Shown piece after piece: positions 23,779-50,603 of a stretch of 64,000 nucleotides of DNA (position 1 is the stretch's first letter; each line of letters starts with the position of its first letter). Both the position numbers and the translations under genes were made by a program. The stretch spans positions 1,369,501 to 1,433,500 of the forward strand of contig CAUEEP010000727.1 in NCBI GenBank assembly GCA_958450365.1. Direction: 5' to 3'. Source of the stretch: Mesorhabditis belari. Taxonomy: Eukaryota; Nematoda; Chromadorea; Rhabditida; Rhabditidae. The notes under the pieces are model-generated. The model had not been told where the DNA came from, did no database searches, and saw only the letters and a list, made by a program, of their open reading frames with translations.

Positions 23779-26700
23779 CTATCGTTTAAAAAATGAGCTA
23801 CTCGAAAATTGCCAAAAGAACACGGAAAATGAGTGCGAGTAAAGCGAAGAAAATCGCCGAATCAAGATTGAGATGAGGTGATGAAGAAGGAATGGAATTG
23901 AGGAGATTTGAGTGGAGAAATTGTCGGGATTGGGCACAACGACATCGATGTCTTCTCGCAACAAAGATCTTTCCGATGAATCCATTCGAGTTTCTGAAAT
24001 TTGTATGGCTTAGCTTGGTTTTGTTTTACCCTAAAAAATGAAAAGCTATTCAAATTTGCACTGACAATCCTTGTGTCTATGCATTTTGGAATGATTTTTC
24101 TCCCTTCAACATCCCACTCACCGGTGCCTCAGCTCGTTTCCTCCGCGTCGAGCTCGTAGAAGTGAATCGAGACGACAAAAATCGCATTTAGTCCGTCTTG
24201 ATCTCCAATGAATGAGCGTTTTTTTGGTCGGATTTCCCTAAATTCAACTTTTTTTTGTTGTTTTTTTTTGTTTGCGATCTTTCAATTCAATTTTTTTTTC
24301 AAAAAGGCAATCTTTCTAAAATGTGAAATGTGTCACCAAATTTGTAGAGAAGAAAAAAAACGATAACTTGCGAAAGTTGACACGTTTTAGAAAGCATATT
24401 ACTTGCGAGGTACGAATGATAGCCATTTGTTGCACACCTTTCTTTCTTTGGAAGATCTCATCGATGAGTCGTCGACGAAAATCGAGCTCTCCATTGTAAA
24501 TGAAATGAGAGAATTCGGAGAGAAAGCTCAAATGATTATTGCAATGAATTCAAATGAATTTCCCTCTCTACACTTACGATTTTGTTCATTTTCATTCATT
24601 CGATTGTATGATCGATTCATCATTGGATCTGTTGATTGACGCTGAAAAAAAAGGATATATACAATATGTTCATATTGTATTCTTTATCATTTCTCACTCG
24701 TGACAATCGTGGCCATTGCTCAGTCTCGAATTGGGACATTCGTGGACGATTGAGGAGTCGAGTTGATGAGGAAGAATGGATGAATTGCGAAGAAGTGCGG
24801 AGATTTGATGAGAGAAGATTTGGTGATCGAGATCGATCATGATTCCCACTCACTGATAGAAGACATCTGAAATCGAGAGTCGTTTGTGCTCGCAAGCCCT
24901 CTGGCGCACTGAATGAGAGGAAAAGCAAGGGAACGAGTGCGTTAGAAAGCGTGCTTTTACTCGAACACACAAAGTACACAGCCGTTCTCGAAGGATTAAT
25001 GGGTATTTTCAACTAGTAACTAGGTACGGTAGCCTCTATAGGTAGCCTCTATATGTCTGTGATACGGTAGCCTCTATATGTCTGTGATACGGTAGCCTCT
25101 ATATGTCTGTGATACGGTAGCCTCTATAGGTCTATTTTTGAAGAGACTTGTATGCCAATTTTCTAAGCTACGGTAGCAAATTTCTTGAGTTTCCAATGAA
25201 TTCACCTGAGATCCCCTTTCGGCAGTGTTCTCGGTGTCCCCTGGAGACTTCTCTCGATTGTTTCTCTCGCAATTTCTCGAAGATTCATTCGACTGAAATA
25301 TTAGCAATATATTATTATTATTATTCCGTTTATCCAACCGTTTATCCTCATGTTCACACAATTGTTCCCGACTACCGCATGGTGCAGACATCACCATTTG
25401 CTGAGAGCGTCTCGTCGTTTTTCTTGACTCATTCGATACAGAGAATGATGCCGACAGAATTGGTCTCGGAATTTGTGTCCTCCGGGGGGAAAAGCTTAGA
25501 ATATTTTGCTTTGACTTTGTTAAAATGATCAATTCTTACTTGTAAAAGGAAGAACTCATCGGTGAGACGCTGGGCGATCTTCTCGCTTCGTCATTTTCAG
25601 AGAATGGATTCTCTCTCGGCATCGAGACACAACGACGACCCGATGAAATGACCAATTCACTGAAAATTATGGTAATGTGAATGGAATTGGTCACAGTCTG
25701 TAAGTGATATCAATGGCTTAGTTTGCTGCAAATTATCCAACTCATGTCAAACCTTAAATCCAATGGTGGAACAATGTATTCATTGAAATCGATGCTCATT
25801 TGAAGATTCGGACAAGGACCAAAAATGGATGATGGATGGAAAGAACTGGAAGAATTTGATATGAGAAAAGAAAAGGAATAAACCTTGGCATTTGTTGATT
25901 TAATGGAGGGAAATCCGCGCAAATCCCTTCACTTTCACTTGACGCGCTTGATGTTGAGGGTTTTCGATCCTGGAAATTGATAAAGATCGATAAAAGTTAA
26001 TCATTGTTTAGTTAAAATATGATACAGTATCATTAGAACGGTTTTTTAGCCTAGTCTAAGCTCTCAGTGGTCAAACTCAGTGGTCCAACTCAGTGGTTTC
26101 AGTGGTCCAACTCAGTGGTCCAACATCTCAACTTTCTCAACTATCGTTATCTAGCGAGGAGACACTCTATAGGAGTACGATAATTCTATAAGTTACCTGG
26201 TGAAATCCTCGATCTTCTTCTAAGTTACCTTGGCTTTAAATTTAGATAAAATGAAGCTGAATCAAATGTACTATCTCGAGGCTGGGATTTTAGAATAATA
26301 AACTTCCTTTTTTTCCTTACCTCCAAAATCCAGAATAATAAACTTCATTTTTCCTTACCTCCAAAATCCACATCACCGGTTGTTCATCGCACTCATTTTC
26401 CTGCTTTTTAATTGCATTTTCTTTAGAAGAGAAGTCAATGTTTTTTGTTGAGAAATCGATTTGTTTTATAGAAGACGATTGTTTTGTGAAGATCGTCCAC
26501 CCACTAATCCTCGAGCTTTCGGATAAAGGGATGATGAGACGGCAACTGCAATTCAAGTTAGATATTTTCTTCAGAGGAATTGTTGTGAAGGTCCTTCACT
26601 CCCTTCACAATAATTGAAGGTTGCCGTCAATTCTATTTTGCACTTGTTTTATCTGTGTTTCCTAAACGGTGCTTTCTCATTTGAAAGAGAAAAAGAATCA

Positions 26701-27748
26701 TTTGTCATTCAACTTTGCCCCATTAATACATAAACAAAAAATTCAAAAAATACAATTTCCTAATTTCCTTACCCTTTGTGTTTGTGTGGTTTTGCCCATC
26801 GTCTTTTTCTTCGTTCGTCGCCTTTCCAAGCGCGCTGCGGGCTCGTCCGTTTTTTGACACAGAACGGGGTCTGAAAAAGAAATTATTTATATACTTTTTC
26901 TAAAGAAACATACCCTTTCTAGTGCACTGAATTCTATTTTTTTTTTCTTGAAACAAAACCGAAGGGAAAATGATAAGGGAAAGGGTAACGGAAAGAAGAA
27001 AGAGTAAGGGAAAGAGGAAAGAGGAAAGGAAAGAGGAAAGCTTGTACGCTAGAAAGAAAATGTTTAGTTTTGAAACAAAAACTATTGTAGATAGGTGTAT
27101 TGATATTATTTAGATATTCAATTTATTTTCTTAAAGCTAACCTTTGTATCGGTGCTGTGGCCGCGTGTCTCTCGAGTCGCATCGAGTTGAGTCGAGAGCC
27201 GAGCTTCGACACGTCGATCTCGATTCGTGAACTCGAGAGGTGATCCTGGAAAAAGAGTACTGTATAAGTGTATTTTGATTTTTAATCTACAATCTGTATT
27301 ATCTCTTTTTTCCCCACCTGATTGTAGCATGAACTATTGTTGAGCGTTCTTGTCTCAAGCCGTTCCAAATCAGTGAACACCAACACGTTCTCGCCGCAGA
27401 AGCGTAAGATCTCTTCGGGTAACGTCTGGAAAACATTTGAGTACTTAAAAGATTTTACAAATATGAAAAAAAGGAATACTTTGAGAAGTTAATAGTTAAT
27501 AGTTTTCTAGAGATGGTCTTTAGGCATCGATTGTTTCAGCAATAAAGCCAGATCTAGCTCGGTTTTCAGTTTTGGCTGGAGCTAGTCTAGGAATAGCTTT
27601 GTTTCCGATGAACAATGTACCATAAACATCAACAAACCCCTTGTGTTAAAGGAAAATTCTCGTTTGATGTGCTTGTCAACGGGATTCGCTTCGTTTTCTC
27701 CAATTTCTCTCGGGCTTTCTCGATTCTCAGCCTTTCATAGACGCTCAT
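23779..27748 (-). CDS. F-box-like, Ser/Pro-rich protein of unknown function
   Basis: A chain of phase-compatible exons starts MSVYERLRIEKAREKLEKTK at 27748. The second exon resembles an F-box (TLPEEILRFCGENVLVFTDL), the motif that binds Skp1 in SCF ubiquitin ligases. Long Ser/Pro-rich, probably disordered exons follow (SSASSESEGICADFPPLN; FGPCPNLQMSIDFNEYIVPP; MPRENPFSENDEARRSPSV). Near the end comes a basic exon with a Cys pair (RTKCDFCRL). The last exon has two plausible frames. One ends hydrophobic (DSAIFFALLALIFRVLLAIF, stop at 23798), like a C-terminal membrane anchor; the other is DSSERSLLREDIDVVVPNPD with a stop at 23779. Splice phase is unresolved at about 26.5-26.9 kb and 24.6-25.4 kb. 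The F-box call is inference from one motif. A 25-bp minisatellite lies in one intron. Confidence 0.5.
25031..25131. repeat. Minisatellite, about 25-bp unit, 4 copies
   Basis: Four near-identical copies of GTCTGTGATACGGTAGCCTC plus TATAT lie head to tail. They are in a non-coding part of the F-box-like gene region. Confidence 0.85.
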
Positions 27749-27959
27749 CGGTCGACGGAGACCAGGCAAGGATAACTGCAATTGGAATTGGAAGTGGAAT
27801 TGGAATTGGAATTGGTGATAGGTAAAATATTCAACTGTTTTTAAATAGCAATCAAGATTGTAAGTCAAGATTGTAAGGGAATTAAGATTACCGTAATTAA
27901 GAAGTAAAAAAATGTAATCAGAACTTGATTACTAATGCCAAATATATAATATAATAATA

Positions 27960-28230
27960 TACCGTAAATACTGTAATAGTACCCCACCCCCGATAATGAC
28001 GGTGCGGAGCGTTGCGTAGTCTAGCTTTGAACGAGTTTTTCTCGACACTGGTTTATGCTACAATGCGCGCTTAGGTATCAAAAAATAGCTGAAATTCAGG
28101 GCTATTTTTTGATACCAAAGACGCATTTTTTGAAACTACGGGCCCTATAAAAAAATGAAATACTAAAAAACTTTTGCGACTACGCGACTGTACGAGGGGG
28201 GCGTGGGGTACTATTACAGTATTTACGGTA
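27960..28230. mobile_element. MITE family B, copy 1 (TACCGTAAATACTGTAAT ends)
   Basis: The 18-bp inverted ends TACCGTAAATACTGTAAT and ATTACAGTATTTACGGTA bound about 270 bases. A strong inner hairpin is GGTATCAAAAAATAGC ... GCTATTTTTTGATACC. The ends begin and finish with TA, as expected for a Tc1/mariner-like target. A second copy in the opposite orientation is at 30830-31100, and the two are highly similar. Confidence 0.85.
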
Positions 28231-28257
28231 TGTAATAAATGGGTAGCACAGATAGCG

Positions 28258-28515
28258 TCAAGGATCCACTAGAGCTTCAAGAGCAAGATCATCTACAGAT
28301 AATTGAAAGGTTTCGAGCCTATTGGACTCTCTCAAAACTCTGGGGAGTCGATTCCAAATTCTGACAGTTCTTATTCGAAAAGAGTTATACACAAATTTAT
28401 TGGAGGTGACTGGAATTTCTAAAACGAAAGAATCTCTCGTTGAACTAACCGTGGCATTAACTTTGAATAAATCTCGAAAAAGAGGGTTAGGGTTGTCTGC
28501 CCTTTCTGTCTGCAC
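28258..28515 (-). pseudogene. Non-LTR retrotransposon C-terminal relic
   Basis: The minus strand encodes an open stretch containing YNSFRIRTVRIWNRLPRVL. This S-F-x-x-R-x-V-x-x-W-N-x-L-P pattern is typical of the C-terminal end of many non-LTR (LINE-type) endonuclease/reverse-transcriptase polyproteins. No reverse-transcriptase catalytic motifs lie next to it, so it is a 5'-truncated relic. It lies just beside MITE family B copy 1, downstream of the kinesin gene. Confidence 0.6.
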
Positions 28516-28662
28516 AAATTTATTGGAGGTGACTGGAGTATTAACGGTATGCCAAATATTAGAATGATATCTTGTATTTAGATTTGAAAAGAATTCTATA
28601 AACTGTAGGATTTCAAAAATGATTATCTCTTTATTATCGATTTAATCATTTAAAAAGAACTA

Positions 28663-38724
<10,062 letters not shown>

Positions 38725-40773
38725 CTAAAATAAAGCATATAAAAATTATAAAAATTATAAAAATTATTTGATCTCTTTTCACTTTTCTACACTATATTTT
38801 ATCAGAATAGTCAAACAATAATAATTCATTTTTAGAAAGAAATAATTGTGCTTGATTCAAAAACACTCAAAAAGAAGCCAAAAAAGAGTTGTCTGTACAT
38901 TTTGAAAAATGTTTGAGTTTTTTTAAAATATGTTACCTATATTTCGATGCAAATTTGTCTACAAGTCTACAGTATCCTAAGAGAATGTTGTTTTCTTTTA
39001 GTGGCCCAGGAGTTAGATCTACAGTGCCGCAACTGATACTGAATAAAACGTAAACATATGCAAATTTCTTTCAAAATGATCAGTGGCTAAAGTCGAAAAC
39101 AATAAAAAGTCATTTTGAGAATCTGTTTTCCAATAATTTGAAAGCAAAAAATTGCTTTCAATGCAATTAAAAAAAATGTAAAAAAAAGCAATTAATGCTC
39201 TCAGCCTTAACCTCCCCATAAGTCATCTGAAATCGATTGCGCCAAATAAAAAGCCAAAAGAGAAATTTTGAGTATCTTAACGAAATCTCACAAATGAAAT
39301 ATCTTTTAGAGAAAAGGAAATAGCAGTGAGAAATCGGAATCACGAAAAAAAATGGGGGAGGGTTTTGTCGTCATGGAGAGGTGGAAAGGAGAAAAGTAGT
39401 GCTGGTTGAGGGGGTTATTCTTTAAGAAAACGAAAACGTTTTCCTCTCTATCTTTGAAAATCTATTCATGGAAGAGTCTACTTTTCTATTAAATCAGCTC
39501 ACCTTTCAGTTATTGTTTTTATTTAATCGTCAAGTGTCGTTGTCTCGACTTCATTCCCTTGATGAGAAATCTTCCGACCGAGTAACTCTATCGAATATCC
39601 GTTGGATGGTTAGAAGAATGTATCTGAAATTGGCTTACAACTAAAAAATGTTCAGAAAATCAGAGAAAAGCAAAGAGTCAATTTCTTTCAAAACAATTTT
39701 TTTTAAAAAGTACTATCCGGCAATATCCTTTTACTCTCGAATAGTTGTTTTGCCGCAAGTTCGCTCAAGTTCTATATCCAAGGCTTGAATCCAGTAAAAT
39801 AGATATACATGACTATACAAGACACCAACGGAGAAAAATAAGGTACTCTTGCATCAGGGGTCTAATTTTACCATTACTATAAGAGAAAATTTGTGTGAGT
39901 AGAGAAGTTCAATTTGAGTTCAAGATCTCTTTTTTAAAAATTCCCTCGAAGAGTCCATTCCAAAAATTAGCATAACATTTAGCCACCTAATGGTAAAAGA
40001 GTATCGATATGTGAACTACTATTGTTTCTTTATTTTAAGTGCACAATCGAATACCTAGTTGTCCAAAACGGTACCCAAAAAGGTGGTCAAAAACGGTAGC
40101 TGGGTGTAGATCCCATTTTTTGGCATAACAACAAATAAACTCCAAAATGGGAAAGAGAGCAAAAAGGGGAAAGTGGCTCCTATCGGGATTTGTGTAAGTG
40201 AGTGAGGAGAGGAGGAGAGGGAGAGTGGTCAGAATATATTGTGAAAAAGGGGGGGGGGAGGAGGGGAGCGGAGGAAGGGGTATTCCCCCTTTCATTCCCT
40301 TGCCTCTCCTCTAATCACCCAATATTTTCTCTCATCTACACGAAAGGGAGGCAAAAGGAGAGCCTTCATTTGACACAAATGGCCTCTTCTTTTTGAATGA
40401 ATAGTCAAAGAGGGAAGTGAGCGAGAGAGATGAAAGAGACAAGAAGCCCCCATTTCCCTCTTTTGTGTCCCTTCACCCCCAAATCGATACCCTTTTCGGT
40501 GTAAGACAAGGTAGAGAAGCCCTAAACAAAAGCCTGCATACTAGACGTGTAGTAAACAAAACGATTGTAGATTTGTACAAACTTATCAGCCCTTCGCTAT
40601 TTTAAGCCTTCTCAGTACATTACACAGAATATCTGACCAGTATTGTTCATTGTTCACGAATTTCCACGGCTGTCTTTATGCAACCGAAATAAAAATTTAT
40701 TCCAACAAAAATGAAGCATTTTTAAAATTGTTCAAAGTTCAAAAAATATACAAAACGAAATAACAAGAATTAT
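38725..40773. other. Intergenic region, no gene seen
   Basis: This spacer separates the klp-11 start from the helicase stop. It should hold the klp-11 promoter; no X-box-like site was identified with confidence. A G-rich patch lies near 40200-40270. Open frames there (Gly/Glu/Arg-rich or Pro/Ser-rich) follow that composition and have no motifs. Confidence 0.5.
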
Positions 40774-43443
<2,670 letters not shown>

Positions 43444-43702
43444 TTTTTTCTGAATAATTTCGAGATGAAAGCATCATCAAGATAAACTTTACAAGACTTT
43501 AATCATCTCTTTATCAGTTAGAAATTGAGTTCAAGCTGCATATTACAAAAAAATCAAATTGGTTTGCATAGACAATTTATTTATTGGACTAAAAAGTCTT
43601 CAATATAATCGTACAGAAGTTTAAAAATAGAATAGACAAGTTCGAAGGAAATGCAAAAGCTCTCAATGCAATCATAAAGCAGTTTAAATACAGAATAGAC
43701 AA

Positions 43703-44616
43703 TTAATGGAATGAAAAGTTGGAATCAAGCACATTAAATTTTTGTTTGCTCAAATCACCATAGCCGATTGTCACCTCATCGATCTCCTCGAAAAGTTCTT
43801 CCATCATGTGATGTTTGCTTGTGGGGGCGCTGCTTGTGAAAAATGGGGCGTTAATTCGGATTTCCATTAATGCCTAAAAACACTGTAGCTTTTTAAAATA
43901 GAGCTAAATATGCACCTTCCCCAGCTGTTGCATTTTCTGGTCGCACTTCGACAAACCGCCTGCTTTATCTTTGCGGACTGTGGCTACTTGTTGAAGTTGA
44001 GGCTTGAACTTTTTGACGATCTAAAAAAGCAAAATGTATATTTAGAAAGCAAAATTACCTGGTCCAGTGCCGTGAGTAAAATGGAACGATGAGCCTTTAC
44101 GGTTGAACCCGAAGTAGCTTTGGGCCAAATCGCTCGAAAGCGTAACAATAGTCTCAGCGCAGATTCGCTGGACCAGCTGCCATCAGTGTTGATTATTTCG
44201 ACCAAAATGATTAATTCATATCTAAAACAAAAGGTTATACAAGAAAGGAATATATGAATAACCTGCCGACTCGATCAAAAGCTCCATCAATACCGTTGAG
44301 CTCGATCACAGAGAGAACAGCTTTGAGGCGTCGTCCTTGTTCTTGCGCGTTGCTTATCACTTCAATCGAGGTTTGGTGAATCCATTGTAGAACTTCTCCA
44401 CACTAAAGTTGAATGTTTATACATGTATCAGTTTTAACGGTATCTTAAAGCTTTTAGAAATAGCCCATTTACAATCATCAATGTAACTACTGCCAAAATC
44501 CTCATTGCCCTTAGATTAAGAAAAAAACCAACCGTCATATTTTCCTCCGTTTTTCCAATGATCGATTCGTTCGATGATGTGGAGAGCTTCGAAGTGCTGC
44601 TGATCCGTCGATACAT
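43703..44616 (-). CDS. Small helical protein of unknown function
   Basis: Phase-consistent exons read MYRRISSTSKLSTSSNESII from 44616, then CGEVLQWIHQTSIEVISNAQ, a helical middle (ESALRLLLRFRAIWPKATSG; AHRSILLTALDQ), KCDQKMQQLGKALMEIRIN and an acidic end (MMEELFEEIDEVTIGYGD) with the stop at 43703. The protein is roughly 200 residues, with no signal peptide or membrane segment. I do not recognise a family. It precedes the DDX43-like gene by 259 bases on the same strand and may be the first gene of a two-gene operon. Its upstream neighbour is the divergent AMPK gene, with a MITE in the shared promoter interval. Confidence 0.7.
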
Positions 44617-44928
44617 CTGAAAACAAACATAATAACGAAAAGATAAAGAATGTAATGAGTGAGAAAAAGAAATGATATTATTACGGTGAATACCTAGGTT
44701 TATAAAACTGTATTCTATAAAGTCATTATGATATTCATCGTCAGCAAAAGCGGCTACGTTCGATGAGAGCGTACCAAAAACTTTTCTATTGAAGCTAGCA
44801 GAAAAAAATCTAGCAAATGTCTCACATATTTTCGTGCTTTCCGTTATTGCTTGAATATCCTTTAAAGTCTAAGTAACTACCTTTTTATTTGCGTTTCGTA
44901 TCTTCGTTTGGTATTTTGGTACATTGTT

Positions 44929-45150
44929 CGGGGTGGCTACTTTGCGCCAAATTTTTTTTGCGCAACTGGGTCTTTTGCAAAACTCGCCATAACTTTATTC
45001 TAAGTGGACCAATCTTTATGATTTTTGGTTTCATTTTGTAGATCTCAATAAGTGCAACAAAATGACACAAAAATCATAAAGATTAGTCCACTTAGAATAA
45101 AGTTATGGCGAGCTTTGCAAAAGACCCAGTTGCGCAAAGTAGCCACCCCC
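44929..45150. mobile_element. MITE-like palindrome with 8-bp target duplication
   Basis: GGGGTGGCTACTTTGCGC on the left is mirrored by GCGCAAAGTAGCCACCCC on the right. Inner arms of about 60 bases (GCCATAACTTTATTCTAAGT) also pair. ACATTGTT is duplicated exactly at 44921-44928 and 45151-45158. It sits in the interval between the divergent starts of the unknown gene and the AMPK gene. The open frame across it is an artefact. Confidence 0.85.
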
Positions 45151-45464
45151 ACATTGTTGTAATCACTACTCGAAGTTTTTTAAACGACAAAAAACTCTGG
45201 CCCATTTCTAAAATTGTGTCCGAATTGTTTTCATTCTTCTTTTATCTGCAACGATCAACACAAACATAGTTCCTCTTTTCTGAACAGCCGGAATTAGTTT
45301 TCTCCATTTATTTCTCCCGGAATCTTCTTCCCAAATGTTATGTTTCGCAATAAGTTTTTCCGAAGAAAGACTTCTCTTTCGCAGAAAAAAGGCGAGCTTT
45401 CTAGTTTTGTGTTTGTACGATTACACTTTTTTTGATATGTAGTAAATGTTTTAATTTTCAGATA

Positions 45465-48116
<2,652 letters not shown>

Positions 48117-48264
48117 TTTTTTTGATATTTATCCCAAATTCGTACTTGAACATGTGATACTGTTGACAATAAACTTTTCAACCATTTATTCAGGACCAAA
48201 AAATCACCAAAAGAAACGCATATTTAGTCGGGAAAATTTCAACTACTATAAACAAAGTAAGTTG

Positions 48265-49433
48265 TTATTGGCGTTTTGCTTTTTTCAGCGAAGAGATGTA
48301 AGAAGTATAGAAAAAGCGGGAAAACAATCCAACGTAGCTTAGTTCCATAAGGAGGCAGATGTAGAAGGAAGGAAAATGGATGGCTCGCTCACAGCCTAAA
48401 TGTTTGAGATAAACGAATATCGCCTGAAATTGACTAACCCCAATTGATGTAAAGGTGGTAGGCGTAAAACTGTACAGCGATCGAAAGGAAGAATTGCATA
48501 ATCTGCGCCATCGTCAAGCACTGAGCGAACCAACCCGGAATACGTATTTGCGTTGCTCGACAGAAAAAGTAACTAAACGGATACATACAGGTTTTTTTTC
48601 CAAATTAAAGGCCTTACCTGTACATGAAAGTGTGAATGGCAAAATTGATGAGTCCGATGTATAAATGCACACCCTTCATGACTTCAAAAGTCCAGATGCT
48701 AAGATTTTTTTTTAAGAACAGCAACATATTATATAACCTACCAATAATTAAGAGTGAATACATGGTGGTACCAATGCAAGAAGATCAATGGTCGCTTCCT
48801 CAGCACGATAAATACCGTATCTCCAAGTTCAATCACTTTGCTCAGCACAAAGAGAACCTAAAAATCACATTGTGCGAATCAACCTTTATGTAACAACCTG
48901 ATACCAACCGGACCAACCATTCAAAATTTCTGTCTCCAACGGGTTACAGAAAGCCGCTAAAATCAAATAAAAAAAAGTTTTCATTCATTCTGACAAAAAA
49001 ACCTACAAGAAAAGCCATTGACTTTAATGTCCATCCATGTTTTTCGTGCAACAACAGAGAAACCGATGCCGCTGAAGGTTGCCAAACAAAGATTCCATAA
49101 AGCCAATGGAGTTGTTAACTAAAATTTATTACATACACTCCAGAAACACACACCTGAAACGGCTTTCGATCGCGAAGAAAGCGTTTACTGGAGAAAATTG
49201 CAATGATGTAGAGAGTGGTGGAGATGATGCCGAAGATTCGAGCATCTTTCATGAACTCTATTGACTCAACGAAGCGAAACGATGATGGACGTGAAAGCTA
49301 AAAATGAAAAAGTTTATCGAATTGAACGCTCCAGTCTTGTAGACTTGAGTCACTAAAACTATATCAAAGACTCAGAAAAGGTAAACTCTTTTATAAAGAA
49401 AAAAAAACTCACAATAGTAAGCATGTCCGACAT
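48265..49433 (-). CDS. ELO-family very-long-chain fatty acid elongase
   Basis: 3-ketoacyl-CoA synthase of the ER membrane that condenses malonyl-CoA with acyl-CoA in chain elongation. From MSDMLTI at 49433 the model reads [14 protein letters not shown], a membrane helix ([20 protein letters not shown]), [23 protein letters not shown], the conserved [20 protein letters not shown] and the histidine box [18 protein letters not shown], an amphipathic/hydrophobic run ([20 protein letters not shown]) and [20 protein letters not shown] follow, with a Lys-rich end (SLKKAKRQ), a typical ER-retrieval tail. It is clearly distinct from the elo-1 orthologue 5 kb away, so this is not a recent tandem copy. 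It is divergent from the gene at 49484 with only 50 bases between ATGs. Confidence 0.88.
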
Positions 49434-49483
49434 CGTTTGAAAAATGACATTTTTCTTTTGAGCAATTCGAAAGCCGTTGCTAT

Positions 49484-50603
49484 ATGCAAATCATTTCTGA
49501 AATTAAACTTGAAGATTTGTCTGAAGAGTCCCAAATTACCATTTATCGGTTCAATAAAAAAAACGCTTGCCAGGTCTCTTTATTTTTTTTTCTTGATCGC
49601 ATCTCATTCTTTCATTCGTCACCTATCGTCTATCGTCTATTCGTCTATCCTCTATTCGTCTATCCTCTATTCGTCTATCGTCTATTCGTCTATCGTCTAT
49701 TCGTCTATCGTCTATTCGTCTATCGTCTATTCGTCTATCGTCTATTCGTCTATCCTCTATTCGTCTATCCACTATTCGTCTATCGTCTATTCGTCTATCG
49801 TCTATCGTCTATCGTCTCTTCCTGCTCGTCCACTCAAATATTAAGGTCTGTTTTAGAGTTTTTTGTTCTAATCTGTTATTTTGTTGATTACCTTAACTTA
49901 CGTTTTGTTAGTTCGGTGGATTTAGTAACCGTCTTGTATTTGGTTGTTTGTTGCTAGAATAGTTACCAGTTTGAACACTCTGGTTTTTGTAGCTTTACTT
50001 GCCTAAGTACGTGCTTAAATTTGTTCTTTGTAGGAAAAGATCGGAATCCTCGTGCAAACCACCAACGCCCCAATGTTCGTCCCACGTGCAGTTTGAGAAC
50101 GTGAGACAAAGAATGCCGCCTCGGTTTCTTTTACATATATTTGAATATTTTTAGAAGCTAGTCTCAAAGACGCTTGACACCCTGATGATTAATACCGAAG
50201 CAATCAAGGAAATCATCAGTCAGACTGGAAATGGTCGCAGGATGGTCGACATGGCTGATCAAATCTACCGTGCTAAGCTCGATGGGAAAAGTTTCGATGA
50301 GATCCGGAAGCTCGACGATGAGGAAAGGGCCATGCATGAGGAGGAAACGGCCGATGAACGCACCCGTCTTCTTCCCGAACACCAGGTTTTATTTTATCGA
50401 TTACTTGTTATTTTTTCTCGATTCAGAAACTATTCGAAGGCTGCTCGAGCTTCTACAATTTTACTACAACTTCTACAGCTTCTACAATGAGGCTGGTCGC
50501 ATTTACGATACCACCAAGTGAATCTCTCATAACTTTTAATGACCTACCGACTTTCTCGAAAATTATGTTTGCTAAAGAAATGAACACTGAATGGTCAATT
50601 TAA
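49484..50603 (+). CDS. Charged helical protein of unknown function
   Basis: Exons 49484-49548, 50034-50100 and 50155-50385 join in phase. They read MQIISEIKLEDLSEESQITI, RKRSESSCKPPTPQCSSHVQ, FENKLVSKTLDTLMINTEAI, then a very charged helix (SFDEIRKLDDEERAMHEEET, ADERTRLLPEHQ). I do not recognise the family; it has no membrane segment or signal peptide. The first intron holds a 15-bp minisatellite. The last exon is uncertain. The phase-0 frame gives KLFEGCSSFYNFTTT and stops at 50603. Another frame (FYYNFYSFYNEAGRIYDTTK, stop at 50520) looks more protein-like but does not fit the donor phase. Confidence 0.6.
49619..49820. repeat. Minisatellite, 15-bp unit CGTCTATTCGTCTAT
   Basis: About a dozen copies of a 15-bp unit with C/G variation (CCTCTATTCGTCTAT). 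The array lies in an intron of the gene starting at 49484. Long Ser/Val/Tyr repeat frames across it are by-products. Confidence 0.9.

Noticed and set aside
44885..45070. Short minus-strand frame in the AMPK promoter interval
   Set aside because: It lies mostly within a palindromic MITE.
49437..49957. Long frames of Ser/Val/Tyr or Arg/Leu/Phe/Val repeats
   Set aside because: Artefact of the 15-bp minisatellite in the first intron of the gene starting at 49484.
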